Shown here piece after piece: positions 46,601 to 58,169 of a stretch of 64,000 nt of DNA. The position numbers and the translations under genes are program-made. The notes below the pieces were generated by a model that had not been told where the DNA came from, searched no databases, and saw only the letters and a list, made by a program, of their open reading frames with translations. Source of the stretch: Pratylenchus scribneri (taxonomy: Eukaryota > Nematoda > Chromadorea > Rhabditida > Pratylenchidae); the NCBI GenBank assembly GCA_030063045.1, contig JAQSEB010000021.1, positions 744,001-808,000 of the forward strand, given 5' to 3'. Each line of letters begins with the position of its first letter. Positions within the stretch are counted from its first letter, which is position 1.

Positions 46601-46952
46601 AAGCAGTATAATACTCTTCAAATTTGAACAAACCATGACAATTTATATAGCATTCAATGCTTCTTGACGAGATCAATCGATTGGTAGGTTTGGGTTCAAT
46701 AGCAAACCATTTAACCGTTATAAACTTTTCAACATTTTCAAACATATTCCGAAATTGTATTATTTTGACTCTCATTATTAAATTTTTTCATTAAAATTAA
46801 ATTATTAACCATGAAAGTCCGCCAATTTGATGGATGGTTGAAGTCAATGGTTTTGGGTTGCCCGCATCATCCTCCAATGCTTTCAAACTTGTTTTGATGT
46901 TAATTTTGCCGATATTATCGCAAACGTTGTCATTATTGTTGTTCTGTGCCAT
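43619..46952 (-). CDS. MATH-BTB protein, copy C
   Basis: Minus-strand exons 46952-46810, 45955-45644, 45586-45511, 45456-45267, 45219-45062 and 43861-43619 give about 373 residues. The start MAQNNNNDNV is preferred over an in-frame ATG 42 bases upstream because copy B begins the same way. MATH domain: IGGLSWRAKLRKVV, LYVYCNEEVKDKLWLCKVRF, FYGFNTYYW, IKLEIKITH. BTB domain: TTLAIKIGENRTESFSINK, LLAAFSNYFNNLFFGDWSD, YFEIIETNDFNVKAFG. It then has LVDYCEKDLM and a tail (EHCLNGLSIEELMKDFAKTA ... MLGDE). Presumed CUL3 substrate adaptor. It is in tandem with copy B. Intron 5 carries about 700 bp of CTTCATCATC microsatellite; intron 1 carries nested fold-backs. Confidence 0.85.
44150..44885. repeat. 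G run followed by a CTTCATCATC microsatellite
   Basis: A run of about 16 G (44150-44165) and then roughly 700 bp of CTTCATCATCCTCATCTTC variants, ending before CCCCCCC at 44890. It lies in intron 5 of MATH-BTB copy C. Long frames on both strands (poly-Ser; poly-Met/Lys) are by-products. Confidence 0.9.
46041..46732. repeat. fold-back element, GAGACGCGTC family, copy 6, with nested repeat
   Basis: Outer halves show the family layout (TTTGATAGATCGGG / GATCTCATCAAGATG and AACCGTTATAAACTTTTC), diverged. Between them, 46125-46512 is a complete copy of the GGTTCAGAA-type fold-back (ACTTGTTGC / GCGGCAACAAGTTGG arms). In intron 1 of MATH-BTB copy C. Confidence 0.7.
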
Positions 46953-47891
46953 TATTCGATTTGGTTTGATTGAAGCTTCTTTAATTAAATTCACTTTTCG
47001 CTTAAATAAAATAAAGGTTTAATCGAAAAATTGAATAAAAAATAAATAAATTGTTGAGACAAAAAGGAAGGAATGGAGTATTTTAAAATTTTAAAAATAA
47101 TGAAAATTCATTCCACCCAGTCCAGTTTTATTGGGCAGAAAAATGTCCATATTGAAAGAGCATAAAGCATAAACAAAATCATAATAAAAAATTTATCAAA
47201 TCGTTGAACAATTATTGTGCTTGATTTAAATGGGCGCTACAAATATGGCTCTCCAACTCATAAGTCATAATTATAACGATTTTTAATTAACATAGTGGAT
47301 GATTTATTTAACTCATTAGAAAGAGTACGAAGGCTTGTCAAAAAAATTGCACAAACATTTTAATTGTTTAAAAATTTTACTGTTTAGATGTTGGGGATTT
47401 GGTCGGTGATTCATTATCATTAATAAGAAAATAAAAAAAAATTTCAAAAATTATTTATTTTGAATGTTTTTGAGGATTAGATATTTTAACATTAAAATTA
47501 AATCGATTTGACGCTACACGCTACATAACATACAGTGATTTGATTAGTCATTTTCATTCGTGTTTCCGCGTTTTTCACAGAGAAAGTCGGTTAAAAGTTA
47601 AAACGTTTCAATCAAACAATGTTTTTGTCAGTTTGACATTTACAAATGCATGTTTTGAAACGGGTTTAACTCCAAATTTGTAGCGCATTCCGGTCAAGCC
47701 AATGCCCTAGTTTTATTCAGACTGCTGCTGATGGGGAATTGCCCCCATTTGGGGAATTTTGAATTTGAATGAAAATGAACCATGATTTTTTTTAATTCAA
47801 TCAAATCATTTTTAATATATTTATTCAACATTTGGCAAATCCGCTCATTATTCTAATCTTGCATAAATCTTAACAACAAAACATTTAACAA
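46953..47891. other. intergenic, no feature recognised
   Basis: AT-rich stretch between the start of MATH-BTB copy C and the 3' end of the PINX1 gene; both are on the minus strand. Confidence 0.45.
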
Positions 47892-49944
47892 TTAAAATTT
47901 CTTCTTGCGCTTCATTTTCTTCTCCATCTCTTCGTCTTCCATTTTGGTGCTTTCTTCAATGCGAATTTTCCTCTTTTTCAACTTTTCCGCCATTTTTTGG
48001 GCAAAATATTGATCCATAGTCATTGGCACAGTCTTGATGTGATCATCGCCATTGTTGGTCACCAATTTATCCTCGTCAATTGTTTGTTCGGCTTCTTCTT
48101 TGTCCATTTGGATTTTTTTGTTCTTCTAAAATAATGTAAATTATTTAAATGTAAATATTTTAATATTAAATTGGATGCAAATTTAAACATCTCTTCCAAA
48201 AATAGTGCCGAAATAAATCATAAGGATGGCTTGCCATAAAATTAAAATTAAGATGACATTGGATAATTCTAAGCATGACGCTTTAATACAGCCAATTAAA
48301 ACAACTATTGGGCTAATCTTTTGGCCTAATCAACATGAAAGCTCTAAATATATCTTGTAACATCTAAAAGCAGCTTATCTATTTTAATGAAAACTTACTA
48401 AAAAATAAGTGGATTTTCTCCAAAAATTGGGTTTACTACAATCAAAGATACAACTTTCTTAAAGCTAGAATTCATAAAATTGTCAAATTATGGAGACATT
48501 TCACATTTGGAGCTTTCCAATGGTATATGTATGTATATGGCTTTCCCAAAATTGGTTAACGGTTCCCAGAACTATGGGCGAAAAACTAATGTAATTATTG
48601 AAAAATTATCTCTGTTTGAATGTGGAAAGAGGCAGGGAATACTGAGGAATTTAGTTTTTCAAGCTAACGCCTCACCTATTTTATAGAAATTTCGGCGGAT
48701 CATTTTGGCAGTATTTTAGATAAATATTTATCCAATTTTTTCAAAAATAGTGTAAATTTTAACCTTTCGTTTCTTTTTCCTCTCTGGCTTCTCCTCAACA
48801 ACTTCATTTGCTGCCAATTCTAATTTCTGTTGGTCATTAGTATTAGTTGCATTTGCATTATTGGTGACATTTGCGCATCCAAAAATGCCAGCCTTTTGTT
48901 CAGCCGTATATCCTTTCACATCCTTTGTGCGTTTACAACGATAACTGTGGAAAATTAGTGTCCAAAAATTGAATTAAAAAATAAATTGAACTGATTTTGG
49001 GCTCCCCGGCTGGAATTTTGTGAACATTTTTCGAGGGAATTGGACGCATTTTTGGCCTTTTTATTTGATTTTGTTTGAACTTCTTCCTCTTTGTTATTTC
49101 CCTTGTCCTTCTTTTGATTTAATTCTGCCAGAATTCGGGCAAAATCATCATTGTGCGCAATCCAATTTGCATCTGCCGTATTTTTGTCTGCGCCCAAACC
49201 TACATTTAAAGAAAAAAAATATTTTCCAAATCCAAATCACTTATAAACTTTTATAAAACATTTTAATGTTTTTCCTATTTCTAAATTGTGGAAAAAATGT
49301 TTTAACAAAAAAGTGTCGAAAAAATTATTAGTTCAAGTCTTTCTTGTTTTTTACATTCACAAACAACTTATAGCCAATTGATAGGGTTCACTTAACAAAC
49401 ATTGAATAGTATTTAATTCGACATAGTTTAATTCAAATTAAAGGTGGGTATTATGCAGATTAAACTGATTTTGGTATTTGGTCTCCGTTTCAAAAACAAC
49501 ATTATCTTTATCTTATTGGTTTATTTGAAACTAATAAGCTAAATTGTTATCTTTAAATTGGGTAAGAGTTTTTATCTAGGTTCTACGTTCTAGGACAAAC
49601 CACGGGACAGAACAGTTATAATTAATAATAGTTTTAGTCTAATGGAAAATTCTATTTGTGTAAATAGGTAGTGCCTTTTTTCAGCATTTACAATGATTTT
49701 TCGGTGGATTAAATTTAATACATAAATTTCCTCAATCCCTGGATATCAAACCTTTTTGTGTATAATTTGCCGTCAACTTCAAATTTTCTCGTCTCCCATT
49801 TTCCATCTTTCCCAAGCCACCGCCTCGCCAGCCCATCTTTTCCATCATACTTTTGCCAACTCTACTCTCGTCATTGCCCCATTGCAAATTTTGAGGATCA
49901 ACGCTGATTCGCTGCTTCCGCTTGGGTTCGGCCAGCATTGACAT
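47892..49944 (-). CDS. PINX1: PINX1 orthologue (G-patch, PIN2/TERF1-interacting protein)
   Basis: Minus-strand exons 49944-49752, 49199-48992, 48944-48764 and 48125-47892 give about 271 residues. It starts MSMLAEPKRKQ as in human PINX1 (MSMLAEPRRKQ). The G-patch follows: MMEKMGWRGGGLGKMENG, then GLGADKNTADANWIAHNDDF, closely matching the human G-patch and WIAHQDDF segment. Exon 3 carries the HYRCKRTKD...IFG segment, equivalent to the conserved basic stretch before IFGK in PINX1. Exon 4 has TMDQYFAQKMAEKLKKRK, matching the human TIQEYFAKRMAALKNK, and a lysine-rich nucleolar-type tail. PINX1 acts in the nucleolus in rRNA processing and, in vertebrates and yeast, restrains telomerase. The start is fixed by homology; an in-frame upstream extension lacks an ATG. 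Confidence 0.92.
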
Positions 49945-50381
49945 TTCTTCTAAAAATGCTGACAAAATTAAAATTTATTGAATAATTATTATCAAAAAAT
50001 AAAATTTTATTGAATCTTAGTGAATTGGAAAATCAAACGTTTATTATACATTTATATTTATACATTTCATTTATCTTTATCGATTATAAAGAGATTTAAT
50101 AAATTAGAGATTTTGGCATTTTGGATACACCGTTCGCGTCACAGATATTTGTGGTAGGCCGCCGCGCCGGCTGTGGCCAAAATTTTTGTTGTCCTAGCTC
50201 CTAGATTTAACCTTTTTAATATTTTTTTTTGCCCATTTTTGGCAAATTAGAATATTTTTATTTTTGGGTAGGGCAATCGATTGAACCGATTTGTTGTCTT
50301 TTGGAGAATAGGACTAAAATTTCGAGGAATTTTACTATAATTTTTGACGATTTTGTAATTTTTTAATTTAATTTTCAGAGA
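49945..50381. other. divergent promoter region of PINX1 and the first zinc-finger gene
   Basis: About 440 bp between genes pointing away from each other. Contains a small GC patch (GGCCGCCGCGCCGGCTGTGG, 50157-50176), unusual for the area. No other element recognised. Confidence 0.4.
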
Positions 50382-50384
50382 ATG
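50373..50384 (+). promoter_or_regulatory. splice (probably trans-splice) acceptor directly before the zinc-finger start
   Basis: TTTTCAGAGAATGG: an acceptor three bases before the ATG. The same arrangement precedes the other three head exons (ATG at 56160, 58818 and 63406). In nematodes such a site next to the ATG usually receives a spliced leader. A 5' UTR intron is the alternative. Confidence 0.6.
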
Positions 50385-51923
50385 GAAGTCAAAACTGATG
50401 AACCATTAGACTCGGAAATGTGCGAAAAATGTGAAAAATTGCAGAAGGAAAATGCTAAAATGGAAAAGGAAATGGCTGAAGTGCGCAAAGAAAATTCAAA
50501 ATTAAAGGAGGAAATGGCGGAATTGCGAAAAGAAAATGCTAAATTGAAAGCACAAAATCAAAGAGAAGATTTAGAAAGTCAACAAAGCCAAATGTCGATG
50601 ACAATGGATAATTCGGTTTTCATTTTTCACTTATTGATTTTGATCGCTTTTTACAGCAAAATAACACATTTGATGCGTCAACAGAGGAAACGGCACAAAA
50701 TGATGAATTTGTTGCCGAAACAATGTTGGTTGATGTTCAATTGGATCATCAACAACAATTACAGGTTTCCAATTAATCGGGAAACATTTGAAATGGAGAA
50801 AAAATTGAAGATAATGGAATTTGTCCCCTACGAGGTAAAGGATGGTGAAGAATAAGATGATGATGAGGAAGATAATGTGGATTATGAAGATCTTGAAGAA
50901 GATCAACTCAACTTCATTATCATCCTTTCCTTCGCAGGGGATAAAATTCCATTAGTACCAAAGTTTGAAAATGACAAAAATATTATAGCGATTTAATGGT
51001 TTGTCCTAGACCACCGAACCTTATACCGAATAGAAATAGATACCCAAACATTTTTATGTTTTTGTTTTGCCATGCAAAACTGCAAAACTGCAAAAAAATA
51101 GGTCAAAATCTAAAAATTCGGGCCATATTAATCATTTTAAAATAAACAAATTTATAGAATTTGGTCGATATTATTGATTCGATTGGAAATGCCTCCACCA
51201 TTATCAAACGGGAATATGTTCCAATTCCAACAACATCATCATCCTTGAATGATGAAGAAGGAGATTATGGCGGTGAGATGGATTTGGACGAAAAAGGAGA
51301 GAATGGAACAAGGTAGAAAACTTGTGGATTTCATCCAAATTTCTATAAATTTAGTGGAAATGAGAAAAACAACTGCATTAACGGACAAATCAAATGTGCA
51401 CCTATAAAAATTGGAAACATTGTAATGAATTTGCGATTCATTTTAATTAAAATTACACAAATTTGCACAGTTCAAATGCAATTGGCCAGGATGCGAATAT
51501 AAAACGAGAAGATCCCGTGATGTACGAACACATTGGCGTGTACATACCGGGGAAAAGCCATATGTTTGTGCGGAATGCGGCCAATCATTTGCACGTTCGA
51601 GCACGCTGAAAAAGCATGAACGCACTCACAGCGGAGAAAGGCCACATATTTGCATGGAATGTGGAAAAGCATTTAGCAATTCCAAATCATTGATTGAACA
51701 TAAATTCATTCACACCGATGAGAGGCCATACATTTGCGCGGAATGCGGCGAATCATTCAAACAGTCAAGCGAATTGAAAACACATAAACGGATTCATACA
51801 GGACATTTCCGGATGGTAATATTTAAAATTAACGCTGATCCAAAAAATGCCAATAAAGAGTTTTTGAATTCTAATAAATCAGGAACCAGTTTTAGACTCC
51901 ACAAACCTTATAACATTTTGTAG
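50382..51923 (+). CDS. coiled-coil C2H2 zinc-finger protein, unit I
   Basis: Exons 50382-50615, 50657-50764, 51158-51312, 51355-51421 and 51471-51923 give about 338 residues. Exon 1 is a coiled coil with two short cysteine words (CEKCEK) and repeats of the type [14 protein letters not shown]. Exon 2 is polar ([13 protein letters not shown]). Exon 3 starts NLVDIIDS, has IIKREY (a possible SUMO site) and is acidic. Exon 4 is [11 protein letters not shown]. Exon 5 has four fingers: an atypical CNWPGC finger and three classical ones with TGEKPY-type linkers. It is probably a nuclear DNA-binding regulator. After the last finger the frame enters the fold-back element at 51840 and stops inside it, so the C-terminus is element-derived or a further exon was displaced. 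A GT at 51816 could splice onward. Confidence 0.8.
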
Positions 51924-52179
51924 ACCTCATCGAGACGCATCGATGGTATATAAAATGTCATGTTTTGGACCAAAATTAAAGAGTTTAAAACCAAAAACTG
52001 GAAAAATGGTTTAAACGATTTAACACCCTTAATTTTTGGCCAAAACATGACAAATAAATTATACACCATTCGATGCGTATCGATATCGACGAGATCTACA
52101 AAATGGTATAAGGTTTGTGGAGCCTAAAACCGGTTCCTGATTTATTAGAAGTCAAAAACTCTTTATTGGCATTTTTTGG
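51840..52179. repeat. fold-back element, GAGACGCGTC family, copy 7
   Basis: Ends CAAAAAATGCCAATAAAGAG and inverse; inner GACCTCATCGAGACGCATCG and mirror. It follows the last finger codons of unit I by about 30 bp. Confidence 0.85.
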
Positions 52180-52413
52180 GATTGGCATTATTTGGTGTTA
52201 TCAAAATTAAAATTAGAGAGGGATCAATCAAAAATCTTTATAACCAAAATCCCTATAGAATAAATAAATCTACGATAGCATGGTACAATTTCTCACAAAT
52301 AGTGCAAAAATGCTAATTTAATTATTTAATTTTTGTTATAAAAATAAAAAGTTTGTAAGTAAAAAAATTCCGGTAAGGAAAAAAATGTTGCAGCTCTCAA
52401 AAATCCCTTGCAG

Positions 52414-53486
52414 AATTTGGCCAATATTCTTGATCCGATGGTGGAAAATGCCGCCACCATTATCAAACAGGAAATAGAAAGGGCCGAAATGGGAGAATAT
52501 TCCCAAATGCCAACAACATCAGCATCCTTGAATTTGAATGATAATGAAGAAAAAGATGAGGGCGATGAACAAAATGGTTTAGAAGAATTTGTTGTTGAAG
52601 TCGGAGGAGTGGAAAAAATTGAATGGGATGATGAAGAAGACGAAAGCGGGTCACCTTCTGCTGTTGGGATGGATTTGGATGGAGAAGACCAGCAGCAGGA
52701 TAGAAAAAGGTTTTGAATTTTTATTTGGAATACATCCAACAAATTGTGATTTTAATTGTGGCTACCAAATTGAGTTAAAAGCTCCTTTAGTGTAGAATTT
52801 TGATATAAACATCTGACAATATTCATTTAAAAAATTAATTGAGGCTAAAATTCGATTGCAACAAAAATGAGCGTTCATTTGGGACAGAAATTGATAAACA
52901 CTTTTAATTTAGTGAAAATGAGGAACACAACAACATTGAGGGACCAATAAAATGTGCACCCATAAAAATTGGAAAAATTGTATGTGAATTTGTTTTCCCA
53001 ATTTTAACTATAAAATTGCACAAATTTACACAGTTCAAATGCAATTGGCCAGGATGCGAATATCAGATGAAAAAAACGGACAATAGCAAAATTACCGAAC
53101 ATTGGCGTACGCATACCGGGGAAAGGCCATATGTATGCGAGGAATGTGGCCAATCATTTTCCCATCCGGGCACATTGAAACGGCATAAACGGATTCATAC
53201 CGGCGAAAAGCCATATCGATGTGATGTGTGTGGTAAATCATTCAATCAGTCTGGTGCATTGACTCAACATAAACGAATTCATACTGACGAAAGATCCTGC
53301 GTATGCGCGGAATGTGGCCTATCATTTTCACGTTTGGACACATTGAGAACACATGAATTCATTCATAAAGGAGAGAAGCCATACCAATGTGACATTTGTG
53401 GCAAATCGTTCAGGCAGCCCGGTGCATTGTCTGGTCATAAACGGCGGATTCATACCGACGAAAGGCCTACCAATGCACGATATTAG
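52414..53486 (+). CDS. C2H2 zinc-finger tail cassette, unit II (no head exon of its own)
   Basis: Exons 52414-52709, 52913-52979 and 53034-53486 match exons 3-5 of the other units: NLANILDPMVENAATIIKQE, an acidic stretch ending [18 protein letters not shown], then five fingers (CNWPGC, VCEEC, RCDVC, VCAEC, QCDIC) with TGERPY/TGEKPY linkers. No coiled-coil exon or start lies between unit I and here. The first exon begins in phase 0 after TTGCAG, exactly as needed to follow exon 2 of unit I (50657-50764). It is therefore either an alternative 3' end of unit I or a headless copy. All three exons are open and the fingers intact. A large fold-back follows the stop. Confidence 0.75.
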
Positions 53487-53517
53487 GAAATCATGAATGA
53501 GATAATATCACGGTAAA

Positions 53518-54287
53518 ATTGGTTCTGAGCTCCCAGACTCAAAATCAATCAAATGATATACCAATCGACGCGTCTTGACGAGCTGTGTCCGAAAATACAA
53601 GAAATTTCAGCGCGCTTGCACTTTTGGCCAAGTTATGGCCTTTAAAACTATTTTCTCATAAAAGTGCTTGGTCCCCCTATGGGTCAAAAATTTTAAAAAT
53701 TTCTTTTCGAACAAATTATACCTCAATCGACGCGTCTCGATGAGCAGAATCCGAATCTGTGATTGTTTTCGTCTAAAACTTAAAAATAAAAAAGTTATGG
53801 CCATTTTTGTCTCGCTGGAATGTGTTGGAACTGCGGAGGAATGTAAGAGTGGACTCCGGAGTGTGCGTAGCCGAAGCGCGGGAACTGGACGAGTGCTTGG
53901 CGAGCGAAGCGAGCCAAGCGCTCGTCTGGTCGCGCGGAGGCGGAGCACACGGAGGAGTCCACTCTGAAATGCCCACCGGAGCAGTTCCAATCCGTATTTC
54001 CTTTGCGCGACTGTAACTTTTTTATTTTCGGGTTTTATGCGAAACCGATTACAGATTCGTATTCAGCTCGTTGAGACGCGTCGATTGAGGTATAATATGT
54101 CGATATAAAAATTTTAGCTTTTTCGACCCATAGGGGGGACCCTTCACTTTTGCGATTTTCAATTGGCCATAACGTGGCCAAATGTGTAAGCGCGCAGAAA
54201 TTTTTGGTATTTTCAGACTCAGCTCGACGAGCTCTATCGAATGGTGTATCATTTGATTGATTTTGCTTCTGGGAGCTCAGAACCAAT
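53518..54287. mobile_element. large fold-back element with a GC-rich core, copy B
   Basis: Ends ATTGGTTCTGAGCTCCCAGA and inverse. Arms include CAATCGACGCGTCTTGACGA and CTCGTTGAGACGCGTCGATT. The centre (53810-54012) is identical to 17102-17304 in copy A, with no gap in the alignment by eye, although the outer arms differ. Confidence 0.9.
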
Positions 54288-54794
54288 TTTTCCTAATATC
54301 ACATTTACTTGTAAATGAATGATTTTTAATCGATAAAAAGATTTGAACCCAAAAAATTTAAATTTTGAAAAAATAAATTTTGGCACATGTAAACAACTAC
54401 ATTTCCTACTTTGTTTGTTTTTCCAAACATTTTGTGTTTTCCAAATATTTTGTGTTTTTTTTCTTTTTAAATAAAATTCAAAAATTTAAATTACATAACA
54501 ACTCATACTCATATTTATAAGAGGACGTTTCATTTCCCAGTCAAAATCATTATGATAAAATAATGGAGATCTAAAGAAATTTTTATTTAAATTCAAGCCA
54601 CGAAGTCTTTCTCCATAATAAAAAAAAATGTTTACCGTATTTATACTATTAGAAGCTCAGTCTCTAATATAAGCCACCCCAACCCCATCAAAAATTCATG
54701 TCAAAAATAACCAATTTCTAAGTGCACTTAAGCATTTTTGGGTCAAAAAATTCAGAAAATTCCGCCGATCCTAGACGGTCTAAGAAGCTCTATA

Positions 54795-55466
54795 AAATGT
54801 TTGGGGAAAAAAATGTCTGAGAAAACAACCAACAAAATGTTTGGGGAAACAACAAACAAATGTTTGGTTAAATAAAAACAAATGTTTGGGGAAACAACAA
54901 ACAAATGTTTGGGAAAATAAAAACAAATGTTTGGGAAAACAAAAACATTAAAATATTTGGGAAACAAAAATGGGAAACAAAAAAATTAAAATGTTTGAAG
55001 AAAAAAACATTAAAATGTTTGGAGAAACAAAAACATTAAAATGTTTGGGAAAACAAAAACATTAAAATGTTTGGGAAACAAAAACATTAAAATGTTTGGG
55101 AAACAAAAACATTAAAATGTTTGGGAAACAAAAACATTAAAATGTTTGGGAAACAAAAACATTAAAATGTTTGGGAAACAAAAACATTAAAATGTTTGGG
55201 AAACAAAAACATTAAAATGTTTGGGAAACAAAAACATTAAAATGTTTGGGAAACAAAAACATTAAAATGTTTGGGAAACAAAAACATTAAAATGTTTGGA
55301 GAAAACAAAAGCATTAAAATCTTTGGGAAAACAAAAACATTAAAATGTTTGGCAAAACAAAAACATTAAAATGTTTGGGAAAAGCAAAAACATTAAAATG
55401 TTTGGCAAACAAAAACAATAAAATGTTTGGGAAACAAAAACATTAAAATGTTTGGGGAAAAAACAA
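54795..55466. repeat. satellite-like array, AAACATTTTAATGTTT type, second locus
   Basis: About 25 units such as AACATTAAAATGTTTGGGAA plus ACAAA, the reverse complement of the intron array at 39726-41490. The central part (about 55050-55290) is nearly invariant. Confidence 0.95.
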
Positions 55467-55509
55467 ATTTATATTAAGACATGACAGTACAAGTAACAAT
55501 CCCTTGCAG

Positions 55510-55647
55510 AATTTGGATAATAATTTCAATGCGACGGAAAATGCCATCAACATGATTGTCAAGCGGGAATATGAAAATGCCGAAATGGAAGGAAATTCTT
55601 CATTTTTTCAAATGCAAATAACATCATCGACGACTGAATATGAATGA
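55510..55647 (+). pseudogene. orphan exon-3 fragment of the zinc-finger family
   Basis: After CCCTTGCAG the sequence reads NLDNNFNATENAINMIVKRE and on to TSSTTEYE and a stop, matching the first part of exon 3 in the other units. What follows (TTTCATTATCATGCCTATTG, ATAAAATCAATTTTATTATG) matches the 3' flank of unit V (62266 onward), so the rest of exon 3 plus the finger exons were deleted internally. Confidence 0.75.
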
Positions 55648-56159
55648 TGAATTATTATTGTTTATTTCATTATCATGCCTATTGTCTATTTTATTGATTG
55701 ATTTTTTGCAAGATTTGCTTATTGTTCTGATATAAAATCAATTTTATTATGATGTAAGCTTTAATGGTTGAATTTGAATTATTAAGATTATGGACGGATC
55801 CGCTGCGGGATAATCCCACACAAAATCCAGCGCGGGATCCGGTCCTCCGCCGATCTCTATTTTTAAATTAAACATGTTTACCCATACTCCTTTTCCATTT
55901 TCCTCCAATATCTAAAAATGTTAGCCTAATTAGTATTATGCCTTAAAATTTCATTTCTCTAATTCGTATTATTTTTTAGAAATTTTTAGGTGTAGAGATT
56001 TTGAATATAGGATTAGGGATTTTTGGGTTCTCTTTTTATTTTTGCGCACACCAATTAGAAGAAACGCTCAGTCAATTGGTTCGATTTGTTGTCATTTTTG
56101 GGGACCAAATTCCAAAAAAAATGTTCTACAATTTTTTCAATTTTATTAATTTTCAGAGA

Positions 56160-58169
56160 ATGGAAGTCAAAACTGAACCAATAGACTCGGAAATGTGCGA
56201 AAAATGTGAAAAATTGCAGAAAGATTATGCTAAATTGGAGAAGGAAATGGCACAAATGCGCAAAGAAATGTCGGAAATGCGAAAAGAAAATGCTAAATTG
56301 AAAGCACAAAATCAGCAAAAAGATTTGGAAAGTCGACAAAGCCAAATGTCGATGATGATGGATAATTCGGTTTTTCATTTTTCACTTATTGGTTTTAATC
56401 AATTTTTATAGCCAAACAGCACATTTGATGATTTGCCAACAAACAGAACAGAACAAAATAATGAATTTACTGCCGAAACAATGATCATGGATGTTCGATT
56501 GGATCGTCAACAACAATCGCAGGTTCCAAATTATTTTATTAAGCAATGGATTCCACATTCCACACGAAAGAGATGAACCGTTTTATTTAGCATAAAATTC
56601 GCTATAAAATAATATCAAAATCATTGTACACTGCTTGATTTTACCAACTCAGTATTTTGATCCCCGAAGCCCGAATTGTGATTGCTAGAAAAAAAATATT
56701 TGGAAGAATAATAACTTGGATAGAAAACAAAAAAATATTTGAGTAATTAATAAGCAAAATATCAAAATGTTTACATAAATTTTTAAATTTAATTATTATT
56801 GAATTAAATATTTTATTTCCATTTGCATCAATTTTGGAATCAGCACTATTAAGTATTAAGTTAACATGCTTAATATTGCGGGCCATCACGTTTTAGCGCC
56901 GCACGTTTTAGCGCCAGCGACTTTGGCGAGTTATAACTAAGCAAAGAAGAAACCATTTGAGGCGATCTTGTATCATTGGATAGAGCTAATCAAGCTCTAT
57001 TAAATGACATATAACAATTTATGAAAAGTTAAATATCCTCTTAATTACAAGCTTCCAAGTAAGAAAAACTGACTTTTATTCACTTTTTCGACTTCAAGTC
57101 ACTAAAATTTTCATTTATCAAAAAAGCTTTATCCACTATTCAATAGAGCTTGATTAGCTCTATCAAATGATACCAAGATTGTCTCAAATGGTTTCTTCTT
57201 TGCTGAGTTATGACTCGCCAAAATCGCTGGCGCTAAAACGTGCGGCGCTAAAACATTACCGACCCTTAATATTGGGAATTGGATTTGAATGGATTTTTGG
57301 GGAATTCATAAAATTAAATTAAAAAAAAACATAATTATAGAATTTGGCCAATTTTGTTGATTCAATGGAAAATGCCAATACCATCAAACGAGAATATGAA
57401 AATGCCAAAATGCGAGCAAATTCCCAATTTCAAATGGAAACAACATCATCAGCTTTGAATAATGAAGAAGAAGATGAAGGCGATGAACGTAATGGATTAC
57501 AAGTTTATGAAAATTTTGTTGCCCACAATGATGGAGGATTAATAGCAAAAAATGAATTGGATGAGGAAAGTGGTAGATCCATTTCCGCTGATGCGATGGA
57601 TTTTGAGGACGAAGAAGAGGAGAATGGAACAAGGTTGACGAATTTTTTTTTGGATTTTCCAATAAAAAACAAATTTAAATTTAGTGAAAATGTGAAAAAC
57701 GGCGGCATTGATGGTGGACAAATTAAATATGCACCCATAAAAAATGGAAAAATTGTAAACTTTTAATTTTAAATTATGTAAATTATAACAAAAATTTGGA
57801 CAGCTAAAATGCAATTGGCCAGGATGCAAATATCAGGCAAAAAATTACAATAATAATAACATGCAGAAGCATTGGCGTGTCCATACCGGTGAAAGGCCGT
57901 ATGTATGCGAGGAATGTGGGCAATCATTTAAGCAGTCCAGTGCATTGAAAAGACATGAACGCACACATATGGGCGTGAAACCCTACCATTGTGATATGTG
58001 TGAAAAATCATTCAGGCAGAACAGTGATTTGTCTAGACATCGACGAACTCACACCGGTGAAAGGCCCTATGTATGCGAGGAATGCGGCCAATCATTCAAA
58101 CAATCGCGCTCATTAAAAGAGCATAAACGGATGCATAATAAGAGATGGAATAATAACAGAAAAAATTGA
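56160..58169 (+). CDS. coiled-coil C2H2 zinc-finger protein, unit III
   Basis: Exons 56160-56369, 56412-56522, 57341-57633, 57685-57754 and 57804-58169 give about 349 residues; this is the most complete unit. It starts [20 protein letters not shown] with a K/E/M-rich coiled coil, then exon 2 ([13 protein letters not shown]), the acidic exon 3 ([20 protein letters not shown]), exon 4 ([11 protein letters not shown]) and four fingers (CNWPGC, VCEEC, HCDMC, VCEEC), ending with a basic tail (KRWNNNRKN). VKTEP and IKREYE resemble SUMO-acceptor sites. A transcriptional regulator is likely. The intron between exons 2 and 3 contains a fold-back element (56889-57254). Confidence 0.85.
56889..57254. 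mobile_element. fold-back element with GTTTTAGCGCCGCACG ends
   Basis: ACGTTTTAGCGCCGCACG and TTTTAGCGCCAGCGA at the left, inverses at the right; inner arms ATAGAGCTAATCAAGCTCTA-like and mirror. In intron 2 of unit III. Confidence 0.85.

Larger units (their letters stand above)
53487..56159. other. gene-poor spacer: fold-back, satellite and an orphan exon
   Basis: Between units II and III: the large fold-back (53518-54287), AT-rich DNA with a half-copy of the TATTAGAAGC element (54634-54680), the satellite array (54795-55466), an orphan exon-3 fragment (55510-55647), and 3' UTR-like DNA matching the flank of unit V. Confidence 0.7.
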
